NCBI GenBank assembly: GCA_947383875.1
Contig: CANDEX010000040.1
Coordinates: 1 to 14,034, forward strand
From: an uncultured Azospirillum sp.
GTDB taxonomy: Bacteria; Pseudomonadota; Alphaproteobacteria; RF32; CAG-239
Length of the DNA stretch: 14,034 bases
Direction of reading: 5' to 3'
The translations under genes were made by a program, and so were the position numbers. Of the stretch, positions 13,603 to 14,034 are shown piece after piece. Each line of letters begins with the position of its first letter. Within the stretch, counting starts at the first letter, position 1. Below the pieces are notes generated by a model, which was not told the DNA's origin, did not search any database, and saw only the letters and a program-made list of their open reading frames with translations.

Positions 13603-14034
13603 GTTGCAGCTTGACCATCTTTTCCTATTTGCTATAATACGGTTAAACGGCTTTTCATCAGTGCGTACGTTGCAGCTTGACCATCTTTTCCTATTTGCTA
13701 TAATGGTGTCAGGCGTGGATTGGGCAAAGGCTTTGGTTGCAGCTTGACCACCTTTTCCTATTTGCTATAATTTACTTCATCTTCTTCAGCAGCAGATAGC
13801 CGTTGCAGCTTGACCACCTTTTCCTATTTGCTATAATTCAACTTGGTATCGGTGGTTTATTAAAGTTGTTGCAGCTTGACCACCTTTTCCTATTTGCTAT
13901 AATATCGGATTGAAGAAAATATATCGAAAGCTGTTGCAGCTTGACCACCTTTTCCTATTTGCTATAATTGGGACGAAGACGTCGAATACACAGAACCAGT
14001 TGCAGCTTGACCACCTTTTCCTATTTGCTATAAT
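13603..14034 (+). CRISPR. CRISPR array, probably type II-C, with a promoter in each repeat (continues past the edge)
   Basis: Seven intact 36-nt repeats lie at 13603, 13669, 13736, 13802, 13868, 13933 and 13999 (start positions). Each begins GTTGCAGCTTGACC and ends CCTATTTGCTATAAT. The first two have T instead of C at repeat position 16; the other five are identical. The spacers between them, and spacer 1 after the decayed repeat, are 29-31 nt and unrelated to each other. The GTTG...TATAAT ends and 36/30 geometry fit type II, especially Neisseria-like II-C arrays. Within each repeat TTGACC (positions 9-14), a 16-nt gap and TGC-TATAAT (28/29-36) form a near-consensus promoter whose -10 ends at the spacer. 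The array runs to the last base, so more units are expected. No cas gene or tracrRNA was seen. Confidence 0.97.

Noticed and set aside
13572..13998. Self-targeting spacers against genes in this window
   Set aside because: I saw no convincing match of any spacer to the rest of the window by eye; a proper search would be needed to exclude partial matches.

Overview
The window looks like the chromosome of an AT-rich alphaproteobacterium, probably an uncultured host-associated lineage. The main evidence is the housekeeping block on the minus strand, rpiB-glyA followed by nrdR-nusB-def-fmt. It resembles the alphaproteobacterial rpiB-glyA-nrdR-(rib)-nusB order, but with the riboflavin genes missing and def-fmt attached. 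A cysteine-rich exported DUF1566/FISUMP-like protein and the style of the promoters fit this. The lineage assignment is inference from gene order, not from a database search.

Layout. 1-1650 (minus): a MacAB-type export pair, with the ATPase running off the left edge. 1868-3789 (plus): three orphan cytoplasmic proteins with no Shine-Dalgarno sequence, in two transcription units. 3874-4677 (minus): a secreted cysteine-rich protein. 4832-7307 (minus): fmt, def, nusB and nrdR behind a strong sigma-70-like promoter that overlaps a palindrome. 7506-8183 (plus): a WG-repeat lipoprotein converging on glyA across a large shared hairpin. 8252-9946 (minus): glyA and rpiB with their own promoter. 10104-10382 (plus): tRNA-Cys and tRNA-Asn with a promoter and a terminator.

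After tRNA-Asn the content becomes accessory. About 410 bp without genes holds a 30-nt imperfect duplication of the tRNA terminator arm, an echo of the tRNA-Asn T arm and a highly palindromic 168-bp element, which together suggest a used integration site. Next come a minus-strand pair that I read as a putative HNH-type nuclease toxin followed by a SUKH/SMI1-like immunity protein, then a plus-strand sirtuin deacylase, then a CRISPR array that runs off the right edge.

The most interesting signal is the array. Its 36-nt repeat looks like type II, probably II-C. Every repeat carries TTGACC, a 16-nt gap and TATAAT with an extended -10 TG, and the TATAAT ends exactly at the repeat/spacer junction. 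Each spacer therefore appears to have its own promoter. The decayed repeat at the left end has lost everything except the 12 nt that hold the extended -10. No cas gene or tracrRNA anti-repeat was seen in the window; they would be expected past the right edge or elsewhere in the genome.
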